This document shows positions 18,929 through 27,520 of a stretch of 64,000 bases of DNA, one piece after another. The notes under the pieces were generated by a model. The model worked only from the letters and a program-made list of their open reading frames with translations, made no database searches and was not told the origin of the DNA. This DNA comes from Ardenticatenales bacterium (GTDB lineage: Bacteria; Chloroflexota; Anaerolineae; Promineifilales; Promineifilaceae). Positions within the stretch are counted from its first letter, which is position 1. Every line of letters starts with the position of its first letter. The DNA is taken from assembly GCA_020634575.1 (NCBI GenBank), contig JACKBM010000027.1, forward strand, positions 12,389 through 76,388. The letters run 5' to 3'. The translations under genes were made by a program, and so were the position numbers.

Positions 18929-19798
18929 CTATTGGAGATATTTCTGCACCAGCAGCGCCACCTGTTGGCGCTTCTCCAGCTGGATACGAGCCCGGTCGGT
19001 GATAAGCGCGTCACGCAGGCCAGAGTGCGCCGGGAACTCACCCGCCCACGACGCCATCGTCGCCGCCATATGGCTGATGGCCGCCTGCGCGACGGCCGTG
19101 TTGGCCAGCAGCGTGCGCACAACCATTTCAACCGTTACCGGCGCCTCGCTTTCGTGCCAGACATCGTAATCGGTGACGTGCGCCATGCAGGCATAAGCGA
19201 TCTCCGCCTCGGCCGCCAGGTACGCTTCCGGGCTGGTGGTCATGCCAATCAGGCTCATCCCCCATTGGCGAAAAGTATGGGATTCTCCCTTGGTGCTGAA
19301 ACGCGGCCCTTCGATGGTGATAAAGGTACCCCCTTCGTGGACCGTCCCACCGGCAGTAGCCACAGCCTCTGCCACGACACGACTCAGTTCCGGCGAAAAC
19401 GGGTCCGCCACCGAGATATGGGCTACTAGCCCCTCACCAAAAAAGGAGCGGGCCCGGCCGCCCTTGGTGAAATCAAAAAGCTGGTCCGGCACGACGATGT
19501 GGCCTGGCGCATAATCCTCACGCAACGAACCACAGGCGCTCACCGCCACCAGGTAGCGTACGCCCAGGCTCTTCATGGCATAAATATTAGCCCGGTACGG
19601 CACCTCCGATGGTGTCAGGACATGCCCGCGTCCATGCCGCGGCAGAAAAGCCACCCGGCGCCCATGCAGGGTGCCAATCGTAACAGTGTCAGACGGCGCC
19701 CCAAAAGGCGTTTCTACCTGACGTTCTTCCACATCGGACAGACCGGTCATGTTATAAAGACCAGAGCCACCGATAATTCCCAGCTCGATTTCTGACAT
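18929..19798 (-). CDS. mtnP: S-methyl-5'-thioadenosine phosphorylase
   Basis: 289 aa, usual size. Family II nucleoside phosphorylase features: phosphate-binding GIIGGSGLYN, PRHGRGHVLTPSEVPYRANI, SACGSLREDYAPG and the purine-site DYDVWH near residue 220. It splits methylthioadenosine, from polyamine synthesis, into adenine and methylthioribose-1-phosphate in the cytosol. Position is odd: it lies inside a tight minus-strand operon (2 bases from the bactofilin fusion, 3 from ftsW), although it has no known link to cell shape. Confidence 0.93.
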   Translation of the reverse strand: MSEIELGIIGGSGLYNMTGLSDVEERQVETPFGAPSDTVTIGTLHGRRVAFLPRHGRGHVLTPSEVPYRANIYAMKSLGVRYLVAVSACGSLREDYAPGHIVVPDQLFDFTKGGRARSFFGEGLVAHISVADPFSPELSRVVAEAVATAGGTVHEGGTFITIEGPRFSTKGESHTFRQWGMSLIGMTTSPEAYLAAEAEIAYACMAHVTDYDVWHESEAPVTVEMVVRTLLANTAVAQAAISHMAATMASWAGEFPAHSGLRDALITDRARIQLEKRQQVALLVQKYLQ

Positions 19799-19800
19799 AA

Positions 19801-21696
19801 CTATTCCTGACGTCGGCGCCGCTCCATCCAGGCGGCTATTTCCTTCAACTGCTGTCGGTTTTTACTCAGTTCCGCATTCAACTGTTTGATCCGCTCGCCG
19901 GCGGCCTGCTTGACTCGCCCGAGCTCACCATTCACTTTCTCGTGCGCCTGGCGCAGCTCTTCGTAGGCCATTTCTCGCTCGACCAGATTGGTGTGCAGAT
20001 TAGCCAACTTCTGCCCCTGCGCCGCCAGATCTGCCGCGTAACGGCTGATCTCTTCTTCTTTGGCCTCCAGCAAGGAGCGGTTCAGCTTGAGTTCTTCCTC
20101 GCGCTCCCGCTGTCGCGCGACAATCTCACGATCAGCCGTCCGCTTTTCACGGAGTGATTGCACCTCCGCCTCTGCTACACTGAGCCGCTGTAAGGAGCGG
20201 CCCACGTTCTCTTTCCAGCTCTCAGCCGCTTCCCGGATCTTGTCCCGCTCCGCTTCCAGCGCAGCGATACGCTCCTCGCGCTGCCGGACAATCTTCTGAA
20301 TTTCTTCCAGCTCACTGCTGGTGTTCTGCCGCGTCGCTTCAGCCCACAAAAGACGCTCATGGAAATGCTGTGCCTTGTCCTGGGCCTCCAGCAATTCTGC
20401 TTCCAGCGCTTTTATCTGGGCCGAGCTCTCACTCAAAGCTGCCCGCAGAGTCACCAACTCCTGGGGCTGCTGCCGCATGGTCAGGCGCAGTTGCTCCAGC
20501 TCATCCACCACCTGCTCATGCACAGAGCGCAATGTTAGTAATTCGGCCTCGGCATGTTGGAGCCGGTTCAACTCACTCTGCGCGCTTTCCAGTCCGGCCG
20601 TCGCTGTATCTAGCTCCGCCTGCAACTGGTCGCGCTGTGCCTGTGTTTCCGTCAGCGTGGGCAAATATTGCGACAGCTCCATCTGTAATTTGCTGTGATC
20701 CGCCTCCAGCAACTCGATCTGACTGTTGGACTCTTCCGCCAGCTCCTGCCAGCGAATCAAAGCCTCATCCAGCTCTGACACGCGTTGCAGGCTGCCTTGC
20801 AAAGCCGTTTCCAGATTGGCCGTCCGCTCTGCCATGTTGCCGCTCTTTTCCATTTCGGCAGCGAGTTGCAAATTTAGCTCGCTCACCCCTTGGTTAGCTT
20901 CGCGCAGCAACGTCGTCTTCTCCGACAGCTCTTTCTCCAGACGCTCTACGTCAGCCTGACGCGCCTCCAAATCAACCAGTTGCTGCTTTAGCTGCTGCGC
21001 CTGGGCAGCCAGGGCCTCTTCCTGCTCTTCCAGGATGCTGTTGGCATCGTCCAGCTGCGTGCGGCTGGTCATGAGCTCGGCGCGGACAACCAGCAGCTCT
21101 TCCCGCAAGGCCACTGCCGTGGTCATTTCATCACCGGCCGCTTCCGCCAGACGCTCTTCAAAGGTCAGTTCCAGCTCGCGACGCGCAATCGCCGCGGCGG
21201 CGGCCTCTGCCTGCAGACGGCGCATAATGCCCAATCGGCCACTTTGCGTCTGCTCCAGGTCGCTCTCGGCAAACACGGCCGGCAACGCCACAGATTCCAT
21301 AAACTCAGGGATTTGTTCCTGGCTTTCGGCCGTCACTTCCTTGAGAGAGGCCGAGCCACTGTTCAACAGCTGATAGCCTTCCTCGCCAATGGTACTGAAC
21401 CAGCCATGCAGCTTACCCCCCGGTTCGATGGCCAGAGTCGTGGCATACACATCGCCCCAGACCTGACCGCTCGCCTTGATTTCTGTGGTTTGCGCGGCGA
21501 TGAGCCCCTTAAGCAGACCCGCCACGATCACTTCCGGCGCGTAAATGTTGCCGGCCACAGCGCCGGAATCCGCCACCAGAACATGTTGGTCGGTGCGAAT
21601 ATCACCCACATGATAGCCGGTGATTTCCAGCCCCCGCCGGCGGCGAAACAGCCCCGAGATCCGGCTCTCTTTTTTCTTTTTACCTGTACCAGTCAT
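19801..21696 (-). CDS. Bactofilin domain fused to a ~450-residue coiled coil
   Basis: 631 aa. A basic N-terminus (KKKKESRISGLFRRRRGLE) is followed by a bactofilin/polymer-forming beta-helix domain at ~18-105 (GYHVGDIRTDQHVLVADSG; VAGNIYAPEVIVAGLLKG; GQVWGDVYATTLAIEPGG). From ~165 to ~610 nearly every residue fits a long heptad coiled coil rich in E, Q, L, A and R; the tail ends WMERRRRQE. Typical bactofilins are 100-200 aa and lack this extension. Expected to form cytosolic filaments or membrane-associated scaffolds, with the coiled coil recruiting partners. It heads the operon that continues into mtnP, ftsW and the pseudo-PBP, which points to a role in shape or septum placement (inference). 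Confidence 0.85.
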   Translation of the reverse strand: MTGTGKKKKESRISGLFRRRRGLEITGYHVGDIRTDQHVLVADSGAVAGNIYAPEVIVAGLLKGLIAAQTTEIKASGQVWGDVYATTLAIEPGGKLHGWFSTIGEEGYQLLNSGSASLKEVTAESQEQIPEFMESVALPAVFAESDLEQTQSGRLGIMRRLQAEAAAAAIARRELELTFEERLAEAAGDEMTTAVALREELLVVRAELMTSRTQLDDANSILEEQEEALAAQAQQLKQQLVDLEARQADVERLEKELSEKTTLLREANQGVSELNLQLAAEMEKSGNMAERTANLETALQGSLQRVSELDEALIRWQELAEESNSQIELLEADHSKLQMELSQYLPTLTETQAQRDQLQAELDTATAGLESAQSELNRLQHAEAELLTLRSVHEQVVDELEQLRLTMRQQPQELVTLRAALSESSAQIKALEAELLEAQDKAQHFHERLLWAEATRQNTSSELEEIQKIVRQREERIAALEAERDKIREAAESWKENVGRSLQRLSVAEAEVQSLREKRTADREIVARQREREEELKLNRSLLEAKEEEISRYAADLAAQGQKLANLHTNLVEREMAYEELRQAHEKVNGELGRVKQAAGERIKQLNAELSKNRQQLKEIAAWMERRRRQE

Positions 21697-21851
21697 AATT
21701 CCCCTGATCCGTCAGATGCCAGCCACAACGCCCTTTACGGGTGGGACAGCAACCAGCCCCATCATTATGCCCCAACCAGCCACAAATTGCAGATGAAAGC
21801 CGTGAAAAATTGGCTTTTCACACTGGTTTCTTTGCCACCAGTGCGACCACT

Positions 21852-22856
21852 CTATTGGGAATTGCGCGAAGAGGGTGTCAGGCTGTCCGGGGCGGCACCG
21901 GCCGGTCGCCCCAATGTCAGGGCCAGCAATATCGCCACTCCGCCCCAAAACAGATTAATGACGGTGACATAAATCCGCTGAGCCACCGCAAAATACTCGG
22001 CGCCGCTGACCACCGCCAGGCTCAATAGCCCCAGCCAGCTCAAGTCAAAAACGCCCAGGCCGCCGGGCGCCAGGGCGATAATCAGGCTGAGCTGGGCCAT
22101 CGGATAGAGGGCCAGGAACAGCGTCGCCGTCGTGACCAGCCCCAGCGCCAGGGCGATGAAATAAAAGCGCAGCGCCAAAAACCCATTCAACAGCACTGTC
22201 AGCAACAGCAACCGCCGGCCCGCCGCCGCCGGCGGCCAGACAATCAGCAAGCGCGCCAACAGCATGTGCATCCGGCTACCCAGCCAGGGCAAGCGCTCCA
22301 GATAGGCCAGCCGGGGCAGCCAGACTGCTTCAGCCGGTCGCCACGAAAGCAGCGGCAGCAGCAACAACAAAATCACCCCATAACCAGCGTAAAGCCCAAA
22401 AACATTGAGTATGCCCGTCGCAAAAAGAAAACCTGGCGCCATCAACGGCGCCATCACCAGGATGTCAAAGATGTTGTCCAGCAAAACGGCCGGGACACTT
22501 TCCCGCAAATCGGTTTGATACGCTTTTAAGGCCGCGGCTTTGCCGCCAAATGTGCTGAGCAATCTAGGCACCACCATGCCCATCAGTTGAGCCGTCAACG
22601 TCACATGGTAGGTCGCCCGCCAGGGCCAGCGGCGTCGCGCTGCCACGTCGTCCAGACCGGTCACCGCAGCCAGAGCGACCTGCAAACGCCAACCCGAAAT
22701 CATTTGGGCCAGGCCGGTGGCCAGCAGCGCCAGCAACAGATAACGCCAGTCGCCCGCCAGGACCGCGGCCACCCCATCCGGGCCACTCTGCCACAAAATG
22801 TAGATAAAAATGGCGATGCCGAGCAAAATCAGAACAACCTGGACCCAGCGTTTCAT
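21852..22856 (-). CDS. YbhN/LPG-synthase-TM family membrane protein (flippase-like), copy 2
   Basis: 334 aa, eight or so membrane helices. Family hallmarks: an early GWRLQVALAAV segment after helix 2, MGMVVPRLLSTFGGKAAALK (the motif that holds the conserved glycine/arginine region), AVLLDNIFDILVMAPL and the C-terminal ALAPGGLGVFDLSWLGLL. No soluble C-terminal domain. Its start overlaps the stop of the GT87-like gene by 4 bases. Probably helps move or position a lipid-linked sugar for the GT-C enzyme next door (inference from context). Confidence 0.82.
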   Translation of the reverse strand: MKRWVQVVLILLGIAIFIYILWQSGPDGVAAVLAGDWRYLLLALLATGLAQMISGWRLQVALAAVTGLDDVAARRRWPWRATYHVTLTAQLMGMVVPRLLSTFGGKAAALKAYQTDLRESVPAVLLDNIFDILVMAPLMAPGFLFATGILNVFGLYAGYGVILLLLLPLLSWRPAEAVWLPRLAYLERLPWLGSRMHMLLARLLIVWPPAAAGRRLLLLTVLLNGFLALRFYFIALALGLVTTATLFLALYPMAQLSLIIALAPGGLGVFDLSWLGLLSLAVVSGAEYFAVAQRIYVTVINLFWGGVAILLALTLGRPAGAAPDSLTPSSRNSQ

Positions 22857-24094
22857 CGAGCTACCGTCCGTTGCCAGAACACCAGGCCAGCCGCCGCCAG
22901 CAGCGGCAGCGGCAGGAACATCAGCTCGCTTTCAGCCGCACCGCGCAACGTAACCCGGAATAACAGCCAGAGGCCAACGGCCAGGCCGAAACTCGCAAGC
23001 CAGAACAGGTAACCTTTGCCCGCCCGAACCAGCGCCCCGCCCCACATCATAAAAGGGATGAGCAACAGCGTCTGGTTGGTTGTCCCGGTCTGAAACGGCA
23101 CCAGGGCCGTCACCACAATCGCCCAGAAAATACCTTGCCAGAAAAGTTGCTCTGGCTCAGTGGCTGCTGGCGGTTCGCGCCGCAGCAGGGCCAGAGCGGG
23201 CTGGCGAATCTGGTAGAGGAAGAGCAGCAGGAGCAGCAGGCTGGCGAGGGTGACGGTGGGGGATTGGAGACCGGCCGGTAACCAACCCAGCAAAATTTGT
23301 AGCAAATTGCGCCCGCCCGCCCGGTCGGCATATTCGCCCAGGCCACGCACAAAATCCAGCGGCCAGCTGGGCAGCAATAGCAGGCTCAGCAACAATTGAA
23401 CCACGCCGCCCCCAAGCAGCCCGGCCAGCGTTCGCCATTCGCGCCGGTAGAGAAACCACAGGCCCAGCCAGGGCAATAGCAGCACCAGCAGTTGCGGCTT
23501 GAGTATTGCCAGTGACAGCGTTATGCCAGCCGCCAGTTGATACCCCTGCCGCCGCAGCCACAGGCCCAGAACGAGGAAAAAGAGTACATGGACTGTAAAT
23601 TGGCCGAGGAAAATGGTGCGCGTGATCGGGTAAAAAACCAGCGTCAACAGCAGAACTGCGAGCACCGTGCCCGGCGTCAGGCGCCATCGAGCCAGTGACA
23701 GCAGCATAAGCTGCGCCGCACAGGCCAGCCAGATGATAATGACGATCCAGAGCGCCTGGGCCCAGGCATAGCTCAGCCAGGCCAATGGGAAGAAGCTGAA
23801 AATGACAGGCAGGGGAAAGGCGAAGTTAAAACTGTTGGTCCGCTGGTTCAAAGGGTCGAGGACGGCTTCGATCTCGCGCGTCACCGACTGATCATACGGG
23901 TTACGCCCTTCCAGCAAGAGTTGCTGCGCCCCATACCAGCGCGGGTAAAAATCATTGCCGCCCGGCAACTGAGTCGTGAAATAGGTATAGGTCACCCAGA
24001 CCTGAGCCGCAAAAAGCAACAACCCCAGCAACACCAGGGCCACAACCAGCCAGCGCCGGTTGGCCGCCGCAGGAAGCTCAGCCGCTGAACTCAT
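22853..24094 (-). CDS. GT87/DUF2029-type polyprenol-phosphate-sugar transferase
   Basis: 413 aa, about eleven membrane helices. First outer loop contains LPGGNDFYPRWYGAQQLLLE and GRNPYDQ, the acidic-loop signature of DUF2029/GT87 (PimE-like) GT-C enzymes; the Asp of GNDF is the expected catalytic base. The rest is hydrophobic with the usual family Trp-rich helices. It would use a polyprenyl-phosphate sugar made by the GT2 enzyme encoded just upstream (24091-24963), with which it overlaps by 4 bases, and act on the outer face of the membrane. Confidence 0.8.
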   Translation of the reverse strand: MSSAAELPAAANRRWLVVALVLLGLLLFAAQVWVTYTYFTTQLPGGNDFYPRWYGAQQLLLEGRNPYDQSVTREIEAVLDPLNQRTNSFNFAFPLPVIFSFFPLAWLSYAWAQALWIVIIIWLACAAQLMLLSLARWRLTPGTVLAVLLLTLVFYPITRTIFLGQFTVHVLFFLVLGLWLRRQGYQLAAGITLSLAILKPQLLVLLLPWLGLWFLYRREWRTLAGLLGGGVVQLLLSLLLLPSWPLDFVRGLGEYADRAGGRNLLQILLGWLPAGLQSPTVTLASLLLLLLFLYQIRQPALALLRREPPAATEPEQLFWQGIFWAIVVTALVPFQTGTTNQTLLLIPFMMWGGALVRAGKGYLFWLASFGLAVGLWLLFRVTLRGAAESELMFLPLPLLAAAGLVFWQRTVAR

Positions 24095-24963
24095 TCGCCT
24101 TTATGCAGGGCCACAACCAGGTCGGCGATCAGCCCCAACACGATCCATTGGAAGGTCAGAGTGATAAAGACGACGGTGGAGGTGGCAATATGCCAGTCGT
24201 AGGCATTGATGTCGTAAATGACTTTGACGGCGCCGATCAGGAGGAGCAGCAAGGCGACAGGGACAAAGACCCTGAGCGGCCGGTAAGACAAAATCACCCG
24301 CACTACGAGGGAAAAGAAGTTGATCGTGTCTTTGATGGGATTGATTTTGGATTTGCCGGTCCGCGCAAAATAATTGATCGGCACGTATTTGACGTTGAAG
24401 TCGTTCGTCAACAGCGCCAGCGTGCTGGAGGTCGTGAAGGAGAAGCCCGAAGGCAGCATGCGGAAGAACCGAGTGACGACGTCACGCTTAAAGACACGCA
24501 AACCGGAGTTCAAATCCGGGATCTCAACGCCACTGAGGTAATTGGCCAATGTACGCAGCGCCCATTTGGCCGGTTTACGCACCAACGGCACCGCCACGCT
24601 ATCACCAGTACGCGCTCCCACCACCATATCAAACGGCCCGATGTAGGTCACCAGCGTCGGGATCATGTCGTTGGGATAGGTGCCATCAGCGTCCGTAATG
24701 ACGATGGTGTCGAAGTTTGCCTGACGGATGCCCGTTTTGAGCGAGGCGCCGTACCCTTTATTAAAAGCGTGGCAGATCAGGCGAATGCCTGGTATCTGAT
24801 GCACTGCGGCGGCGGTGTTGTCCCGCGAGCCATCATCCACCACGATGATTTCATAGGTCAGGCCAGAAGCTGAAAGGACGTCGATGAGCCCTTTGAGCGT
24901 CGGTCCGATGCCATTTTCTTCGTTATAAGCTGGAATAACGACTGAAATACCCTGCACAGTCAT
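24091..24963 (-). CDS. DPM1-like family 2 glycosyltransferase (polyprenyl-phosphate sugar synthase)
   Basis: 290 aa. The N-terminal GT-A domain has SVVIPAYNEENGIGPTL, EIIVVDDGSRDNT and the metal site TDADGTYPND, spaced as in dolichol/polyprenyl-phosphate mannosyl or glucosyl synthases. Two C-terminal helices (~230-285) anchor it (VFVPVALLLLLIGAVKVIYD). It should load a sugar onto polyprenyl phosphate at the inner membrane face. First gene of a three-gene minus-strand operon with a GT87-like enzyme and a flippase-like protein, a coherent lipid-linked sugar set. Confidence 0.87.
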   Translation of the reverse strand: MTVQGISVVIPAYNEENGIGPTLKGLIDVLSASGLTYEIIVVDDGSRDNTAAAVHQIPGIRLICHAFNKGYGASLKTGIRQANFDTIVITDADGTYPNDMIPTLVTYIGPFDMVVGARTGDSVAVPLVRKPAKWALRTLANYLSGVEIPDLNSGLRVFKRDVVTRFFRMLPSGFSFTTSSTLALLTNDFNVKYVPINYFARTGKSKINPIKDTINFFSLVVRVILSYRPLRVFVPVALLLLLIGAVKVIYDINAYDWHIATSTVVFITLTFQWIVLGLIADLVVALHKGE

Positions 24964-25077
24964 GAGGTCTCACCTGCGGCTGGCTTGCTAATTGCCGGCA
25001 GCACCATACCGCCGGCCAAAGCTGACCGCACGCCCCTAATGTCCCCGTTCGCGCGGGTCACGTCGATAGGAGTTTGG

Positions 25078-25410
25078 TCATGGTCCCCGGGATACCCACC
25101 AGTTAACCCCGGTCGCCTCCTGGCTGATCATCTTGTTAGCTGCCTTGAGCATGCCACTCTGGCTCGCCTTGCGCCATTTTGACGACCGCTTCTTGCCTTG
25201 CTGCTCGGCGGGTGTTTGTTGCGCCCTGATCAATACGACATCGTCGCCCAATAGCACAATCTGATTCTGTTTGACAAAATGGTCCCGGCCATAGGCAATC
25301 TTCACCAGATCTTGGCCGTTTTCCTCCAGATAGATTCGTGTCACCGTACCTAAAATCTTGCCATCACTCAGCCGCACGACACGGTTTCCCAAAAGCTTTT
25401 CTCGCAGCAT
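25078..25410 (-). CDS. Small PRC-barrel-like protein
   Basis: 110 aa from the ATG at 25410, preceded by AAGGAG about 14 bases upstream; an upstream extension in the same frame to 25503 looks non-coding. Residues 1-70 form a small beta barrel of the PRC type (LLGNRVVRLSDGKILGTVTR; VLLGDDVVLIR). The C-terminal 40 residues are basic (GKKRSSKWRKASQS) and could contact RNA, DNA or membrane. PRC barrels occur in RimM and as stand-alone adaptor modules; the partner here is unknown. Divergent from the CAP protein gene. Confidence 0.66.
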   Translation of the reverse strand: MLREKLLGNRVVRLSDGKILGTVTRIYLEENGQDLVKIAYGRDHFVKQNQIVLLGDDVVLIRAQQTPAEQQGKKRSSKWRKASQSGMLKAANKMISQEATGVNWWVSRGP

Positions 25411-25569
25411 ATTTGAATCAAAGGCTCCTTTCCGGCGACAGAGGGACACGCCGAAGACAAAACTGATTGCAGGGTGCAACACAATGGGGTTATGCGAACT
25501 CATTATAGGGATGATGAACGAAGCCGCAACCGGACATGCCAGACACCTATGCTCTATTCATCTTCTATC

Positions 25570-25598
25570 TTGTTGCCGCCCGCGTTCTCTGCTACACT
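25570..25598 (+). promoter_or_regulatory. Predicted leaderless promoter of the PKD-CAP gene
   Basis: TTGTTG at 25570-25575, a 17-base spacer and TACACT at 25593-25598; only 7 bases separate the -10 box from the ATG at 25606, so transcription would begin at or next to the start codon. No ribosome site is visible, which fits a leaderless message. Confidence 0.55.
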
Positions 25599-25605
25599 GC
25601 CGCCC

Positions 25606-27402
25606 ATGGAGCAACGTGCTCGCCTTCTTCTGGTGCTATTCGTCATAATCGGCCTCCTGGCCCTGCCCTTTATCGGTCAACCTGTTTTTGCCCAGGAAGA
25701 TACAGGGAATGGCGCTGCGCCAGAAGCGGCGCCTGACCCGCTCAGTCTGAACCTGACGGTAGACCCGCCCGTGGGCGCCCCAGGCACCCTATTTCGGGTA
25801 ACCGCCGCCATCAGCAACAACACCGACGAGACCATTGCCCCTGAAATTATCCTGGCTTTCCCGCCCCAGATGCTGGTAGACCCGGCCCAGTTACCGGCCG
25901 GTACCACCCTTAACTTCGGCGCCAACCAGGTGGATTGGTACCCGGTGCTGGCACCGGCCGGTCTTAACCAGATCCAGTTTGAGTTCCAGCTCACCGCGGC
26001 GGACTTCACCCATCCCAGCCAGGCCATTCTCGCCAGCGTCACGCATAACGGCCTCACTCGTCAATATCAGGCTGACTACTGGCTTGGCGTGATGCCCAGC
26101 GCCACGATTTCACTCAATCCAGCAACCGTTTCCGTCGGCCAACCCGTTCAGCTCAACGCTGCCGTGGTTGGCCCCGGCCCAATCGTGCAGACCTGGCAGC
26201 TGGGTGACGGCCGCGTCATCGAAGTGAACAATCCCACTGTGGTCTACCCGGCCAGTGGTACCTACACCGTCACCCTTAGAGTTGCCAACCCGCTGGGCGC
26301 GACCGAAGTCACCGGTCTTGTAACCGTTGGGCCGGAGACGGTGGCCGGCTTCAGTATTACCGATGACACGGTGGCTGCCGGCGAACCCGTCGTCTTCCAT
26401 AATTTGAGCGGTGGCGAAGCGCCCCTGACCTATCTCTGGGATTTTGGCGACGGCCAGACCAGCTCAGAAGCCAATCCGACTCATGTTTACAACATCACCG
26501 GCAATTTGCTGGTCACCCTGCAAACAGAAAATGCCTTTGGCAGCTCCGTGGCCAGCGGCATGATCTTCGTCGGCCGGGCGCCAACGGCAGATATGGTTTT
26601 GCTCGCCCCCGCCAGCGCCAATATCCCCGCCCAGTTTCAGGCCTTTGGCGATGAAAGTGTCACGGAGTATGCCTGGGAGATGGGCGATGGCACCCAACTC
26701 AGCGGTGAATCCATCAGCCACACCTATCGGGCTAGCGGCGAATTTGCTGTGACCTTGCACGCCAGCAACGCGTACGGCACCACCAGCGTTACCCAACTTG
26801 TCAGCGTAGCGCCCGGCATCTGGACGGTTTACATACCTGTTATCCGCACCCCGGGGACCTCTGGGCAGCCAACTCAACCAACAGAAGTGGCCCCTGAACA
26901 ACCCCTGACTGACGCTGGCCCAGGCGCCAGCATTCCCGAGCAATTATTCTGGTATGTGAATGAAGCCCGGCGCCTCCACGGCTTGCCTCCAGTCAGCTAC
27001 AACTACGAGTTGACGATTGCCGCTCAGCAACATACTGATGATATGGCGATACACGGTTATACCGGTCACACCGGGGTCGATGGCTCCTCACCGGCCGATC
27101 GCCTGCAGCGCTTCGGCTACACAGGCGCCTACGCCGGTGAAGCGACAGCCTGGGGTTATGACAGCCCCGTGCCTGTTGTCGAATTCTGGGTCAACAGCCC
27201 CAGCCATCGCGGCATGATCCTGAATCCGGCCGCTAACGAAATTGGCCTGGGCTATACCTACAATCCCAACGCGCCCAACATCTGGTACTGGACAGTTGAA
27301 TTTGGCACCCGCAATGACAACGCAGCCGCGCCCGCCGCGTCCGAGTTACTGGTCGCCCTGCGGCCGGCCCTTTTGCCTGCCAATCGACCCGAAATGGCCT
27401 GA
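25606..27402 (+). CDS. Secreted PKD-repeat protein with C-terminal CAP (SCP/PR-1) domain
   Basis: 598 aa. The chosen ATG gives a clean signal peptide (LLLVLFVIIGLLALPFIG, cleavage after VFAQ). Next come a DUF11-like beta domain (~45-150), then two or three PKD domains (~155-405; YLWDFGDGQTSSEANPTHVY and YAWEMGDGTQLS are textbook PKD cores), a linker with GIWTVYIPVIR and a CAP domain (~445-575). The CAP domain keeps LFWYVNEARRLHG, its HTDDM and HTG histidines, the E of AGEATAWG and NSPSHRGMILNP. Bacterial CAP proteins are extracellular; proposed roles include peptidase or adhesive functions, not settled. The open frame continues upstream to 25474, but that part lacks a signal sequence. Confidence 0.86.
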   Translation: MEQRARLLLVLFVIIGLLALPFIGQPVFAQEDTGNGAAPEAAPDPLSLNLTVDPPVGAPGTLFRVTAAISNNTDETIAPEIILAFPPQMLVDPAQLPAGTTLNFGANQVDWYPVLAPAGLNQIQFEFQLTAADFTHPSQAILASVTHNGLTRQYQADYWLGVMPSATISLNPATVSVGQPVQLNAAVVGPGPIVQTWQLGDGRVIEVNNPTVVYPASGTYTVTLRVANPLGATEVTGLVTVGPETVAGFSITDDTVAAGEPVVFHNLSGGEAPLTYLWDFGDGQTSSEANPTHVYNITGNLLVTLQTENAFGSSVASGMIFVGRAPTADMVLLAPASANIPAQFQAFGDESVTEYAWEMGDGTQLSGESISHTYRASGEFAVTLHASNAYGTTSVTQLVSVAPGIWTVYIPVIRTPGTSGQPTQPTEVAPEQPLTDAGPGASIPEQLFWYVNEARRLHGLPPVSYNYELTIAAQQHTDDMAIHGYTGHTGVDGSSPADRLQRFGYTGAYAGEATAWGYDSPVPVVEFWVNSPSHRGMILNPAANEIGLGYTYNPNAPNIWYWTVEFGTRNDNAAAPAASELLVALRPALLPANRPEMA

Positions 27403-27520
27403 TCCGGCACCCATCTCCATTTTTTCACTCAATCTTCACAGACAGCTTTCCGGCCCAATTATGGCTGGACCATGCTGCCATTTCGATAGATAATCCCACG
27501 ACGACAACAGGAGCAGCAAC

